From: Quillaja saponaria
Lineage: Eukaryota > Streptophyta > Magnoliopsida > Fabales > Quillajaceae
Direction of reading: 5' to 3'
NCBI GenBank assembly: GCA_029379385.1
Contig: CM055608.1
Location: 30,978,548 to 31,042,547, forward strand
Length of the DNA: 64,000 nt
Shown piece by piece: positions 12,668-24,548 of this stretch; the stretch's first letter is position 1; every line of letters starts with the position of its first letter. A program made the position numbers and the translations under genes. Under the pieces are notes generated by a model that worked only from the letters and a program-made list of their open reading frames with translations, did no database searches and was not told the DNA's origin.

Positions 12668-14715
12668 TACTGAGTCGAATCGAAGCAGCAGTTCAAGCTT
12701 GAAACTAAAGCCGAGGGAGAGACCACAATTGTAAGGGACTGTTGGTGGAGATGTCGTTGGCTTCACTGTCGTACCACTTACCCGTGGTAGAGAAGCTTTC
12801 TTTCTCAGTCCAAATTTTATTTATTTTTGTTGCGTTTCGGAGGCTGAGCTTTTATTAATATACGTATAACTTGCGTCGTTTAACTGAAAACTACAAGCTA
12901 ACGGTATTTCAGAAAAAGAAAAGGGAATAGAGAAAAAAATACGTCACTGATTCACGCTATTCGAGGAAGAAAACTACGATGTAGGTGCGGAATTGTCGGT
13001 AAGCTGTCCATTACTTTCAAAAATATTACATTTTTGTTAATTTTTTTCTAAGATTTTTTATTTTCAATTTTATTCCATCACTTTTAAAACATTTATACTC
13101 TATCTATATTTATACTTTCTAAGAATCAAAAAATTCATACAATCTCATTCTTTATAATAAAAATTTATTTATTTATTTAAATTAATTAATATATATATAT
13201 ATATATCTTATTTTCTCTTTCTTAATAACCTCTCATTATCTTACTTACTCAAATAAATTTAATATTTTTTTAATTTATGTTAATTAAAAAATTAATTTCT
13301 TAACAACTATCAACTTTCACTAACTTATTTTTTATCTTTTAAATAAAACTCAAAAATTTAAAATTATCACTTTATATTTTAAAAAAGATAAAATATTAAC
13401 ACATACACGTGACTAGTTATTTTAGAAACCATCACACTCTTGTGTTCTCTTATTTTATTAGTTAAATTAATTTACAAAAATAACTTTTTGATACCCACTC
13501 TTACACTCTCACAAACTAATCATCTTTTATCTTTTAATTTACTTATAATTTTAAAACCAAAACCATTTGGCAAATACATAAGTAGTGCATGGGGCTAGTG
13601 TCTTCCTATACCGTTAGTAACTTAAATAAAAATTATTAGTGTAGCTTAAAGTTAAAATATAATACTTTGTCATATGCTTGCTAAGTTGATGAAAAAAATA
13701 ATAATAAATTTTCTTTCTCATTATTCTCCACCAACTCTATTTAAAAACCATGAAAATGTGGTTTATGAGAATTTAGACATTTTAGGACAAAAATGATAAA
13801 CAAATTTAGGATGAATTTAACAACATATTATTTTAAAAATAATTATTTTTTATTTTTTTATCAGCTTGACATAAATGTGACTAAATATAATCATTGTAGT
13901 TAAATTAGTAATTTTCTCAAAAGTTTTGATGAAAGAAGATATTATAAATATTTAGTTAAATTATACTTTTTATTCTTTTAGTTTGTATTATAATTTATTT
14001 TAGTTCTTATAGTTCAAAAAGTTAAAATAAAAAATAATAGTTTTAAAATCAATCTAATATGATTATAATTGTCATTTTTTGTTTAAATTGATTTAACATG
14101 AGATGACATGTAATAAATTTGAAATAGAAGTATTGACATAATTTCAAAATCAATAATTTTAATTGTTTATTTTATATATTAAAAATTTGTATTTGAAATA
14201 GATGTATTAACAAGTCACATTTTATGCTGTAATATAAGATTATGTGTAATATAAGATTATGTTGGTCAATATTATATTTCGTTAAATTAATTTAGATAAA
14301 AATTGACGATAGAAAATATATTGATTCAATTTTAAAATTATAAGTAATTGATTTTAACTTTAGTATAAAAAGTAAAACGGATTATAATGTAAACTATAAG
14401 AATGAAAATTAAATACTTTTAAGTTATGAGATGAATTAATGTAAAATAATATTTTAAAATTAAATTGACAAATAAATGATATTTTTATAAGAAAGCAGGA
14501 AATTTAACGACTAGGCCAGATTTGGAATCGTTATTAGGCTTATACTGGATCTTATCAGCCCAAAACCGGATCAAACTCACCGACCCGAATTTCAATATCC
14601 ATCAGGACCCGTCATAATCATCGTAATCTCGGTTTTTATTTTGTCACAGCGCGCAAAAAGAAAAGTAGTTAACTTGGTTTAGCTCCAAACCCTCTATCCA
14701 GCTGAATAACATTAC
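12668..14715. other. AT-rich intergenic region between divergent genes
   Basis: Lies between the 5' ends of the receptor kinase (minus) and the RNA helicase (plus), so it should contain both promoters. The middle (13000-14500) is very AT-rich with a (TA)n run near 13189-13207 and no supportable gene. Confidence 0.6.
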
Positions 14716-14725
14716 AAACCCTAAA
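14716..14725 (+). promoter_or_regulatory. telo-box in the helicase promoter/leader
   Basis: AAACCCTAAA, about 120 bases before the helicase ATG. Telo-boxes are common upstream of plant genes for RNA processing and translation that are expressed in dividing cells. That role here is inference. Confidence 0.45.
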
Positions 14726-14841
14726 AATTGGGGTTTTGTGCAAATTTCTCCTGCTTGTTCAAGCTCACTTAGGGTTGTGCTTTACTGCTGTATCTGTGTG
14801 TTTGTAAGTGCACGACTTTCTGCAACCAAAGCAATCCAAAC

Positions 14842-17800
14842 ATGTCGAAGAGGAAATTTGGATTCGAAGGTTTTGGTATAAACCGGCAAGCAAGCTATAA
14901 TTTTGAGCGATCTCAAGCTCCACAACGCCTCTATGTACCTCCTTCTTCTCGTTCACAGAGTCACGACAATTACGAGGATGCCGACCTTGACGATATTGAA
15001 TATGACGATAATGATGTTGCCAAGGAGGCTAGCAATAATAACAGCGGTGATAATGGAGGTGGTGATGAAGAAATTGACCCACTGGATGCGTTTATGGAAG
15101 GAATTCATGAGGAGATGAAGGCGGCACCACCTCCAAAGCCGAAGGACAAGGTGGAGGACAAGTACAGGGATGATGAGGAGGATGATCCGATGGAGAGCTT
15201 TTTGAGAGCGAAGAAGGATGTAGGGTTGACGCTGGCATCTGATGCTCTTCATGCCGGCTATGATTCGGACGAGGAGGTTTATGCCGCTGCTAAGGCGGTG
15301 GATGCTGGTATGCTAGAGTATGATTCTGATGATAATCCAATGGTTGTGGATAAGAAGAATATTGAGCCAATTCCAGCTCTAGATCACAGTTCAATAGATT
15401 ACGAGCCGTTTAATAAGGACTTCTACGAAGAGAAACCTTCAATATCAGGTAATTCAAGTAAACAAATATTTATGTTTATTTTAGGAGTATTTGATTTTAG
15501 CAAAGTGAATTTGTGGCTACTTGTTTAGTCATATGATTATTCTCAATTAGACTGAAAAATGTCTTGTTGTATTTGCTTTTCTCAAAACTCTTTGATTCTT
15601 GGAAACTTTTGGAATAAAATTGTTTGTGGAACTTAGCGCATCCCTTTCACGTAATAGTAAATTTTATTTTGTTGTTTTTATTATATATCTTACTATTTTC
15701 TTGCTAATTTATCTTACTTTTACCACCTTTTAGTGTTACTTAGCTCATTCATATATTAATTCTGAAATTGTATCTACGGTGTTTCCCAATTTAGGTATGA
15801 GTGAGCAGGATATTTCTGAATACCGGAAGAGTTTGGCTATCCGTGTATCGGGTTTCGATGTTCCTAGGCCGATTAACACATTTGAGGACTGTGGTTTTTC
15901 TCAACAACTCATGAATGCTATCAAAAAACAAGGGTATGAGAAACCTACAACAATACAGTGCCAAGCTTTACCAATTGTACTCTCTGGTAGAGATGTTATT
16001 GGTATAGCAAAAACTGGTTCTGGTAAAACTGCTGCTTTCGTGCTTCCCATGATTGTACATATTATGGATCAACCAGAACTTGAGAAAGAAGAGGGTCCTA
16101 TTGGAGTGATATGTGCCCCTACAAGGGAACTAGCACATCAAATATATTTGGAGGCCAAGAAATTCTCTAAGTCACACTGGGATTCGCGTTTCTGCTGTCT
16201 ATGGTGGAATGTCCAAACTTGAGCAGTTCAAAGAACTCAAGGCAGGCTGTGAAATTGTTGTTGCCACTCCTGGCAGATTGATAGATATGCTAAAAATGAA
16301 GGCACTGACAATGTCGAGAGCAACTTACCTGGTACTTGATGAGGCTGATCGGATGTTTGACCTTGGATTTGAGCCACAGATTAGGTCTATTGTTGGTCAG
16401 ATTAGACCAGATCGCCAAACCTTACTTTTCTCAGCAACAATGCCCCATAGAGTTGAAAAGTTGGCTAGGGAAATCCTCACTGATCCTGTAAGAGTTACAG
16501 TGGGGGAGGTCGGAATGGCAAATGAGGATATTACTCAAGTTGTTCAGGTAATTCTTTCTGATGCAGAGAAATTGCCATGGCTTCTTGAAAAGCTGCCAGG
16601 AATGATTGACGAAGGTGATGTTTTAGTGTTTGCTTCCAAAAAGGCCACTGTGGATGAGATTGAGTCACAATTGGCTCAGCAAGCCTTTAAAGTTGCAGCA
16701 CTTCATGGTGACAAAGATCAAGCTTCTCGGATGGAAATTTTGCAAAAATTTAAATCTGGCACCTACCACGTACTTATTGCAACTGATGTTGCTGCCCGCG
16801 GTCTTGACATCAAGTCAATCAAGTCAGTGGTCAACTTTGATATTGCAAGGGACATGGACATGCATGTCCATCGTATTGGTAGGACAGGTCGTGCTGGCGA
16901 CAAAGATGGGGTTGCATACACTCTTATAACTCAGAAAGAGGTGCGCTTTGCTGGTGAATTGGTTAACAGCTTGATTGCTGCTGGACAGAATGTGACCATG
17001 GAATTGATGGATCTAGCCATGAAGGTAAGAAAGCGTTGTTTATGATCGTCTAGATTTATAAACATGCACGGACAATTTTAGAAGTGGTATTCTGCTGGCA
17101 CACTGCTACTAAGTATCATAAGTAAATTGCTCCTGGTTGTTCAATCATTTGATAACCGGAGTCATTCTTTGATAAATCATCCTTATGAGTCAGATTCAAT
17201 AGAATTTGATCAATTCTTTTTTCTGTCGTTAAGACGGAGAACTGAACCAAGAATTATCTTTCTCTATGAATGTTCTATTATGTTCCATTGACAAATTAAA
17301 AATGTTATACGATATATCTACTGTGGAAGTAGGCCAACATTTCTATTGGCAAATAGGGGGTTTCCAAGTCCATGCCTAAGTACTTATTACTTCTTGTTCT
17401 TGGTTGATGTAATTAATTAGCTTTAGTATCTTATTATATGCAAATTCCCAGATATCACTTTCCTTTTTTTTCCGGGGGAATGGGAGGATGGTCATGTGCT
17501 GAGTGTCATGTTCCATGGAGGTGGACCACCTGAGATCTTGTTTCTGGCACACACAGATTAGATGCTTCTATTTTTTTGTGGGGGCTTTTTTTTTTTTTTT
17601 GTTGGGGGGGGGAGGGGGGGGATGGTTGTTCTAGCAAACCAATTGGGAGCAATATTTTGTGCTCTTTCTTTTCCGTGTCATATTTGTCATGGTTGAAAAG
17701 GTTGAATATGATGTTAGATAGTATGCATCATAGTGGAATTGCAAAAGAGAGCTTTTACATGCCAAGATTTTTCATTAGCAATATTTTTCCTTCAAAGCAT

Positions 17801-19367
17801 CCTTGGACTGGAACTATGGCTGAATGATAGAGTTGTCCACAGAAACACCATCCACACTGGATTGCACCTTGAATATCATATCCATGTACTCCCCAATCCT
17901 CCTCCCCCCCTCTCTGCCTCTCCCTCTTGTGCGTCATTCTTCAGACATTCAAATTTCTTTTTCAATGCTCTTTAGCTGCAGGAGAATTTGATGGGCAAGT
18001 TCTACCTATGAATGAGCAAATCTGGTAAATATCAAATTTTTTGGGAGTTTCTCAATTGGTTGTTGATTCTATGGCTGTTAAGATAGATAATATTGAGGAG
18101 AGAGGGAAATGGGAGAAAGCTGATAAAGAGAAAAATGGACTAAACACTTGCAATTGAGCACTCACATTGATACTTTGTGTTTAGTCCTGGTATATATTAT
18201 TCTTTTTGTATCCTGCAAGAACCCTAGAAAAACCTGAAAACACAATAGCATTTCAGGCCAATCTTGTAGAACACATGGACAAATTCTTTTTTTCATGTAA
18301 ATGGTAAACCTTAAGTCTATTAAATAATGACTCCTGTCGGGAATTCTATGGGGCCTGGATAAAATTAAGTGTCGATATTGCTAAAACAGGAGTACCTGAG
18401 TGGCCTTGCTGCATTTCTATTTTCTCCTGATTTGGGAGTTGTACTTTTCCAGTAATGTTTTTCATATCCATTGTTATGCTTATTGTAGTTTAGGTTTCCA
18501 TAATCATGCTATGTAAAATAAAATAAAATTGAATGACATTTATCTTGTGTATCATTAGGATGGGAGATTCAGGTCCAAACGTGATGCAAGAAAAGGAGGT
18601 ATGGTTTCTCTGGCTTGCATGATTATACTTTATGGCATAACACAAGGAACATGCAAATATAAATTGATAATAGAGGGGGAAAGAAAGGTTTTGGTACTTG
18701 TTTCAGTGCTATGCATTATGCTCAGTTGTTTTAATACTGGTTGGACCTTTGGTTTATTAGTCATAGATTCTTAACAAGGGAATTTAGCATCTTGGTGTTT
18801 TGTCTGGTGCAGGTGGGAAAAAAGGTCGAGGGAGGGGTGGTGGCAATAGCAGTCGAGGTGTCCGTGGAGTGGATTTTGGCTTGGGTATTGGATTTACTCC
18901 TAGAAGTACTCCGTCTAATGCAGTTCCAAGTAGATCCGCTGCTGTTAATTCATTGAGGACAGGAATGATGACGCAATTCAGGAGTAACTTCGTTGCTGCT
19001 TCATCAAACTCTCAGAATGAAAGCTTTGGTAATGGTACAAGCATGCATTCCAACAATAGACCAGCACTCCGTGGCTTTGTATCTGGTGGATCAATTGGAG
19101 GGGATTTGAATCGGACTCAGACCATGACTTCAGTCAGTCCTGCTATTCAGGGGTGAACACCATGGGTCAGAAATCTGGCGATAATGCCAGTCATAAGAAC
19201 TCAGAGAGGTTACTTTTCTACACTGAACACAGTATTTAATAATAGATATACATGTTCGGAGGTAGTTAATATGGTTGTGATTGCTGATAAAGTTGCTTTT
19301 CTTTTTCGTTTTTGGTTGCAGCGCTAGACCTAGAGAAAGGCGGAGACCCTCAGGCTGGGATCGGTAA
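14842..19367 (+). CDS. RH24: DEAD-box ATP-dependent RNA helicase, RH24/DDX42 type (two frame breaks)
   Basis: Five exons: 14842-15448, 15795-17024, 18559-18598, 18813-19208, 19322-19367; about 772 residues if the frame is corrected. The N-terminus ([12 protein letters not shown]) and acidic, Asp-rich region match RH24, the plant relative of human DDX42, a spliceosome-associated nuclear helicase. Motifs in order: Q motif (GYEKPTTIQ), I (AKTGSGKT), Ia (PTRELA), Ib (TPGRL), II (DEAD), III (SAT), V (ARGLDI), VI ([10 protein letters not shown]). All are intact. The C-terminus has an RGG-like glycine-rich segment and ends RRPSGWDR. Two single-base breaks interrupt the frame: one extra base near 16174-16179, between motif Ia and the conserved YGG, and one missing G in the GGGG run at 19150-19153, which otherwise stops the protein at 19154. 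Everything downstream of each break is well conserved, so sequence error or very recent mutation is likely. It converges on the DWARF27-like gene. Confidence 0.88.
17587..17621. repeat. poly-T then G9-A-G8 tract inside a helicase intron
   Basis: A run of about 14 T, then GTT, then nine G, one A and eight G, inside the ~1.5-kb second intron of the helicase gene (17025-18558). On the plus (transcribed-like) strand it is G-rich. Confidence 0.8.
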
Positions 19368-19528
19368 TGTACACAAGTAGATTACATTATTATCACATGT
19401 ATGGAAACTGGTCAAAGCCTTGGAATGATTTTGTTTGTATCATTTATGTTTGTTCGTAATCATAAATCATGTATTATTTGGTCTTCTATGTTATTTTTTG
19501 TGGCATAAAGATTCATTTACTTCCATTG

Positions 19529-19613
19529 CCCTTGGCACTTAGCCCAAGCGGCTAGTGCCTGTTTTCCCACCCGGGTTTGAGCACTCTAATCGACCAAAAA
19601 AAAAAAAAAAGAG
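19529..19613 (+). mobile_element. tRNA-derived SINE-like insertion
   Basis: About 70 bases followed by a 15-base A tail. TTAGCCCAAGCGGCTAGTG resembles a pol III A box and GGGTTTGAGCAC a B box, about 30 bases apart. Flanks match imperfectly: TTACTTCCATTG at 19517-19528 and TTACTCCGTTG at 19616-19626, consistent with a diverged target-site duplication. It sits just downstream of the helicase stop. It lacks a full tRNA cloverleaf, so a real tRNA gene is not supported. Confidence 0.6.
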
Positions 19614-20147
19614 AATTACTCCGTTGACAATTTTTTCAACCATTTGTTTTAGTGCATTTGGAAATAAACTCGTTGCAGTGCATGGATAACTTTGCTTGGC
19701 TCCAAATGATTTAGTGCTTATGTTGATTGCTATTCTCAATTTCCTGTAACATTAAAATTGGCTTCAATACTGTATACATCATTCATTTAACATGGCATTC
19801 TATGAACCTTGTATAGAGCATCATCATAAATTCATAACCAATTATCTTGGTCAAGCTAGGTGTACAATTGTTGAGTCTCCTAGAAACATGACCAGTTCTC
19901 ATTAGGAAAGCTATTGTGGGTTAGTTGGCATGGACAGGGTGCTTTCAAGTGACAAAGAAAGATAAGAACTAGACAAAGTCATCTGTGATGGGTAGCAAGT
20001 TGTAGTTCTTGCAAGATTTTACAAATTTCTATTGTTAACATTGGTGCTTTACAAAAATGGGGGCGGTGAAGGGGGTATTTTATGTATTCGAGGGTCGTCA
20101 GAAGTGCAGATCAATTCTTGATTCTCAATACCCAAATAAGAGGTACA

Positions 20148-21743
20148 TCATGCCTTTGGACATTGAGGTACTTGCGTGTTTCTCGTACCTACTCTTCGTT
20201 TGGTGGCATTTGGGCACTCTTCCAAGCAAGGCTCCTTCAAGGTGCTATCATCTTGAGGCAGTGGGGGAAGAACTCCAAATTTAAACTGTAACGTTAACAA
20301 GTTACGAGAAATTTCAAGGATATGTGAATGGTGTTTTGCAGCAGAAAAATGCAATTCCATAGCCTCAATTCCCTTCTTTTCAGGGTATAACTGGTCTGTT
20401 ATGCTAAAAGGAGACTTGAAGTGATATTGGCACTACCTGACAGCTAAAACCGCTGAAGTTGGGTTCCATGAGTAATGGAACACCCATATGATCCTTAAAG
20501 AAAGTCTGCAGAAGCAAAACAAAATTGGGAACTGAAACACTGGATGCGATTAAATCTTATATTGCAAGCCAAGTACATGAAAATAAAATATGGAAAACTA
20601 TGCCCGCAGGATGCAGCTAGACAGACAGAAGCATTACTAGAATGATGAAGAAATGTAAAATAATTCCTAACCTGTGTCGGGAGCTTACAAGTATTGATGC
20701 AAATACCAATACATTTGCTTTCCTCCAAGTACTTGCATCTTTCAACAAACACCTGCATGAATGACCAGACCAACATTATGAAGATGCAGATCCTTCACCA
20801 AAGTGAATGAGCATAGACAGTAGGAAAAGCTTTTAGGTCATCACCCCACTTCTGCATGAAGTTCCATCTGGTAGGTCAACAAAGTTAACAGTACATGGAC
20901 CCATAAGCCATTGACAAGTCAGAGCAGTAACCCTAGCTTCAAATGAAGAACATCTTAGAAAATTTAGACAAGTTTCTTAGTTTTCTAGAAGATTAAAATT
21001 GGAACTGGGAGAGACAAAGCAGTTGATGTAACTTACCAACCATCATAGCAGCAACTTTTCCACCTCCTATAGGTGCTATGAGCATTTGATAGAGTTCTAA
21101 CAGAAATGGAGGAAACAGAGACCTCAAGATCCGTACCTGCTAAAACAAAGAAATAGCTGTCCACAAAAAGATACAAGAATTAAAATTCTAAATGAACAAA
21201 AAAAATGCAAGTTACCGTAGCTTCTCTGGTATCAGAATTAGTTCTGCCCTTCATCATCAAACGGTTTGCAACTTCAATAAGACCATCATATCCAGGTTTC
21301 TCTGAATCCCATCCAACCTCCTATCCCAGGAAAAAATCCATAAGATTCACACACTGCAATTTAATTTCTCAAAAAGTATTCGTTTCCCTCTTGCCAAACA
21401 GAAAAGGAAGTAGAAAGCGAATAAATTACCTCCACCAATTTATTACGGAACAAATTAAGGAACAAATCATCGAAGATACCGGGTTTATACTCAAGCTTTG
21501 AAGTTGTATTCTCAGTTTGATTTACCTGATAAATTTGGATTTCTCAGCCTAAATTATTGAGTTATTGAGATGAATGAAGTTCGAAAGAGAAAGAAAATTG
21601 AAGTAGCTCACCGATTGGGATCCATGAGAAAAGCACGAGATAGAGAACCTGTGTCTTCCGATGAAAATTCTTGGCTGAGAATGGAGGTTCGATGGTGGAT
21701 GCCAAGAAATGGTGTGGTAATGAACGAGAGCCAGTGGTTTCAT
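20148..21743 (-). CDS. DWARF27-like beta-carotene isomerase family protein
   Basis: Eight exons, all GT-AG and in phase: 21743-21612, 21525-21430, 21320-21216, 21136-21037, 20936-20845, 20752-20672, 20505-20437, 20285-20148; 270 residues and no lesion. Family signs: YKPGIFDDLFLNLFRNKL, then EVGWDSEKPGYDGLIEVANRL, a hydrophobic LRSLFPPFLLELYQM segment, and a Cys-rich C-terminal block (ERCKYLEESKCIGICINTCK, then GFSCQFKFG) as in the DUF4033/DWARF27 family. DWARF27 is an iron-containing plastid enzyme that converts all-trans- to 9-cis-beta-carotene at the start of strigolactone synthesis. The N-terminal ~45 residues are basic and Ser/His-rich, compatible with a plastid transit peptide. The sequence looks closer to the D27-like group (Arabidopsis At1g64680, from memory) than to D27 itself, so strigolactone involvement is less certain. 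Confidence 0.9.
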
Positions 21744-21865
21744 TTTGCCAGTGAAAAGCCTTTCCTGTTTTTCTGTTAATCTCGGTAGTCCAAAAAATTC
21801 CAAGTCTAATAAATTGGAGGCCGTATGCAAAAGGGACGAAAACGGCGCGTTTGGAATAATTAATA

Positions 21866-23960
21866 TATATAATTCATTTGAATTTTATATATTTTTTATT
21901 TAGAATATACTAGCCCAATAAGCACGTGTTCAAGATTTAGAAAATAAATAAAAAATTATAATTGTTAATAAAATAGAGATAAGTTTTAGAAAATGTTGAT
22001 ATATATTTTTTTTAAATAATAATTGATTAATTGAAGTTGACAATACTTGAGTTTTGTATTTTTTTCTTAATTATAAGAGAAAGTGAATAATTTTTAATAG
22101 ATAATTAAATATTAATTTAAAAATATTTTAAAATTTACGAGTACACAATCCTCCCTTTAATATAGTATTTAAATTAAAAATTATATTAAAAAGTCAAAGT
22201 TCACCATAAGAATATTACTTTTTAGTATAAAATAGTATGTAGAATAATATAATATAGATAGATATAAATATAGTTGAAATTGTATCTATATAGATATAGA
22301 TGAATTCTTGTAGAGTTTAAATGAAATAAAAAAAATTTAATTTATACAAAATAATTTTAATTTATTTGTATAAATTAAAATTATTATATAGTAGACCATA
22401 AACAAAATAATAATTTTATTCATATTTATTCTCATACTTTTTAACTCAAAATCAAAGAGTTAATGCTTCACCAACAAAGGGATTGATGAGGAATGTGATA
22501 AGGGGAATTTTAGAATTAATTAGTAAATTATTATTTGATTTAGAATTATTTGTAATTACATTAAATTAGGATTTGATTTATAATTTTAATAGTTTATTAG
22601 AATTTTCATATTTCATTATCACTCTAGTTTTTTTTATTTTAATAAAAAATATTAGATTTACATTTATGTCATTAGGTTTGCATTTGGAATATATGTATAT
22701 ATATATATATATATATATAATTCATTTGAATTTTTTATTTTTTATTTATTTATAATATACTAGCCCAATAAGCACATGTTCGAGATTTAAAAAAATATAT
22801 ATAATTTTTAATGAAATAGAGATAAGTTTTAGAAAATGTTGATATATTTAAAAAATAATAATAATTGATTAATTGAAGTTGACAATATGTGAGTTTTTAT
22901 TTTTTCTATAATTATAAGAGAAAGTGAGAAATTTTTAATAAATAATAAATTTTAGTCTAAAAATATGTAAAAATTTACGACTACACTATCTTCTTTTTAA
23001 TATAGTATTTAAATTAAAAACTGTATTAAAAAGTCAAAGTTCACCATAAGAGTATTTTGTCTTTTAGTATAAAATAGTATGTAGAATAATATAATATAGA
23101 TAGATAGAAATTCTTAGGGTAATTAGGATTTTTGGTTTTGGTAAGAAATTGGGTTGGTATTGTTCCGTTAGAGCTGAAACTTTGGGCTCTGAGGTTTGGT
23201 TCTCCTAACTGCTTGGGACAAAAGTTTTTGTCGAGTCTTGGCAGAGATCGATTCAAGTATGGTCATTCGGTTGGTAAACAAGGAGGATTTTACGAATAAT
23301 GCTCATAGTCCTCTTATCCAGGATATGAAGAAATTGCTTATTATGAAATGGGTAATCAAGTTGATACATATTCATCGAGAAGGAAATAAGGTAACAGATC
23401 ATTTAGCTAATTTAACTTTGGATAATCAAACGGAAGACATTGAATGGATTCAAGCACCACCCTCGGTTCGTCTCATTCTTGAACCTGACAGTATTGGCGT
23501 AGCTTGGCAAAGAATGATTGCTGTAGATTTAGGCTAAGTTTTTTTTTGTTTTTTTTGTCGTTTTTTATTCCTTTTCTACCCAAAAAGATAAAATAAATAA
23601 TTTTAATTTATACAAAATAAATTATATTATATTTTTCTAATTTATTTTGTATAAATTAAAAATTTTAAATAGTAGACCATAAACAGAATAATAATTTTAT
23701 TCATATTTATTCTCATACTTTTTAACTCAAAATCAAAGAGTTAATGCTTCACGAATTGATGAGGAATTTGATAAGGGCAATTTTAGAATTAATTAGTAAA
23801 TTATTACTTTATTTAGAATTATTTGTAATTACATTAAATTAGGATTTGATTTATAATTTTAATAGTTTATTAGACTTTTCATATTTCATTATCACTCTTT
23901 TTTTTATCTTTTTTTATTAAAACAAATTAGATTTACATTTATGTCATTAGGTTTTTAGTG
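21866..23960. repeat. tandem duplication (~0.8 kb unit), second copy split by a LINE
   Basis: Copy A runs about 21866-22678. Copy B runs about 22710-23105 and resumes at about 23586-23960. Shared landmarks in the same order: AATTCATTTGAATTTT, TAGCCCAATAAGCAC, AAGTCAAAGTTCACCATAAG, TAGTAGACCATAAAC, GAGTTAATGCTTCAC and ATGTCATTAGGTTT. Both copies are AT-rich and non-coding. The gap in copy B is filled by a LINE 3' fragment. Confidence 0.85.
23105..23585 (+). mobile_element. LINE (non-LTR retrotransposon) 3' end, RNase H domain remnant
   Basis: An open frame at 23196-23537 ends in an RNase H (RVT_3-type) domain: AEIDSSMVIRLVNKED, NAHSPLIQDMKKLL, IHIHREGNKVTDHLANLTL. The upstream part (GFGKKLGWYCSVRAE-like) is split over frames by small indels. 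It is followed by T-rich DNA ending CTACCCAAAAAG, the usual kind of tail of plant LINEs. It interrupts copy B of the tandem duplication, so it inserted after the duplication. Reverse transcriptase is absent, so it cannot move on its own. Confidence 0.75.
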
Positions 23961-24548
23961 ATTCTATATAAAGATCCTTGATACTATTTTATTAGACAAA
24001 TTAAATAATATTATTGTCTCTCAATTGTTCGTGGTGCTCAGGTAAATTATGTCTTCCTCTTTCTTTTCTTTTTTTTTAATTTTTATTAGACTAAAATAGA
24101 AAACATATATCAATTACCTAAACTAAGAAAATATGACACGATCAGTTTGTACACATTAGTACTTTTTTTTGTTCTTCTATTTGTTTTTTAGCTATGTGAG
24201 ACAGAAAGATATATAGGTATAGGAAGAATTAGAACTGCAACTTGATTCTTTTAACAAGAAAATTTATTTTTCCTGGGTGCAAATGGTTTCCATTTATTTT
24301 CCTTGTTTCTTTATGTTTGTTAATTTTAATGTTTCCGTTATCTATTCAAATGGATATGGACGGAACGGGTGAATTGAACAATTCTAATAGTAGAGATGGT
24401 GTGATTAAGCTAATTGAAAAAGAAAGGGGTGTCTCTGAAAAAGACTTAAAGTTGAAGGGTTTTTTCAAAATTGTAGCCTAAAATTTAAACCCTAACTAAA
24501 CTCCTTGTCCCTGGTACAGTGATACTCCAATGCAAAAATCGGAGAAAA

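Noticed and set aside
19531..19605. Functional tRNA gene
   Set aside because: A- and B-box-like motifs are present but no cloverleaf, and an A tail with flanking duplication fits a SINE.
20057..20284. Plus-strand open frame
   Set aside because: Antisense to the last exon of the DWARF27-like gene.
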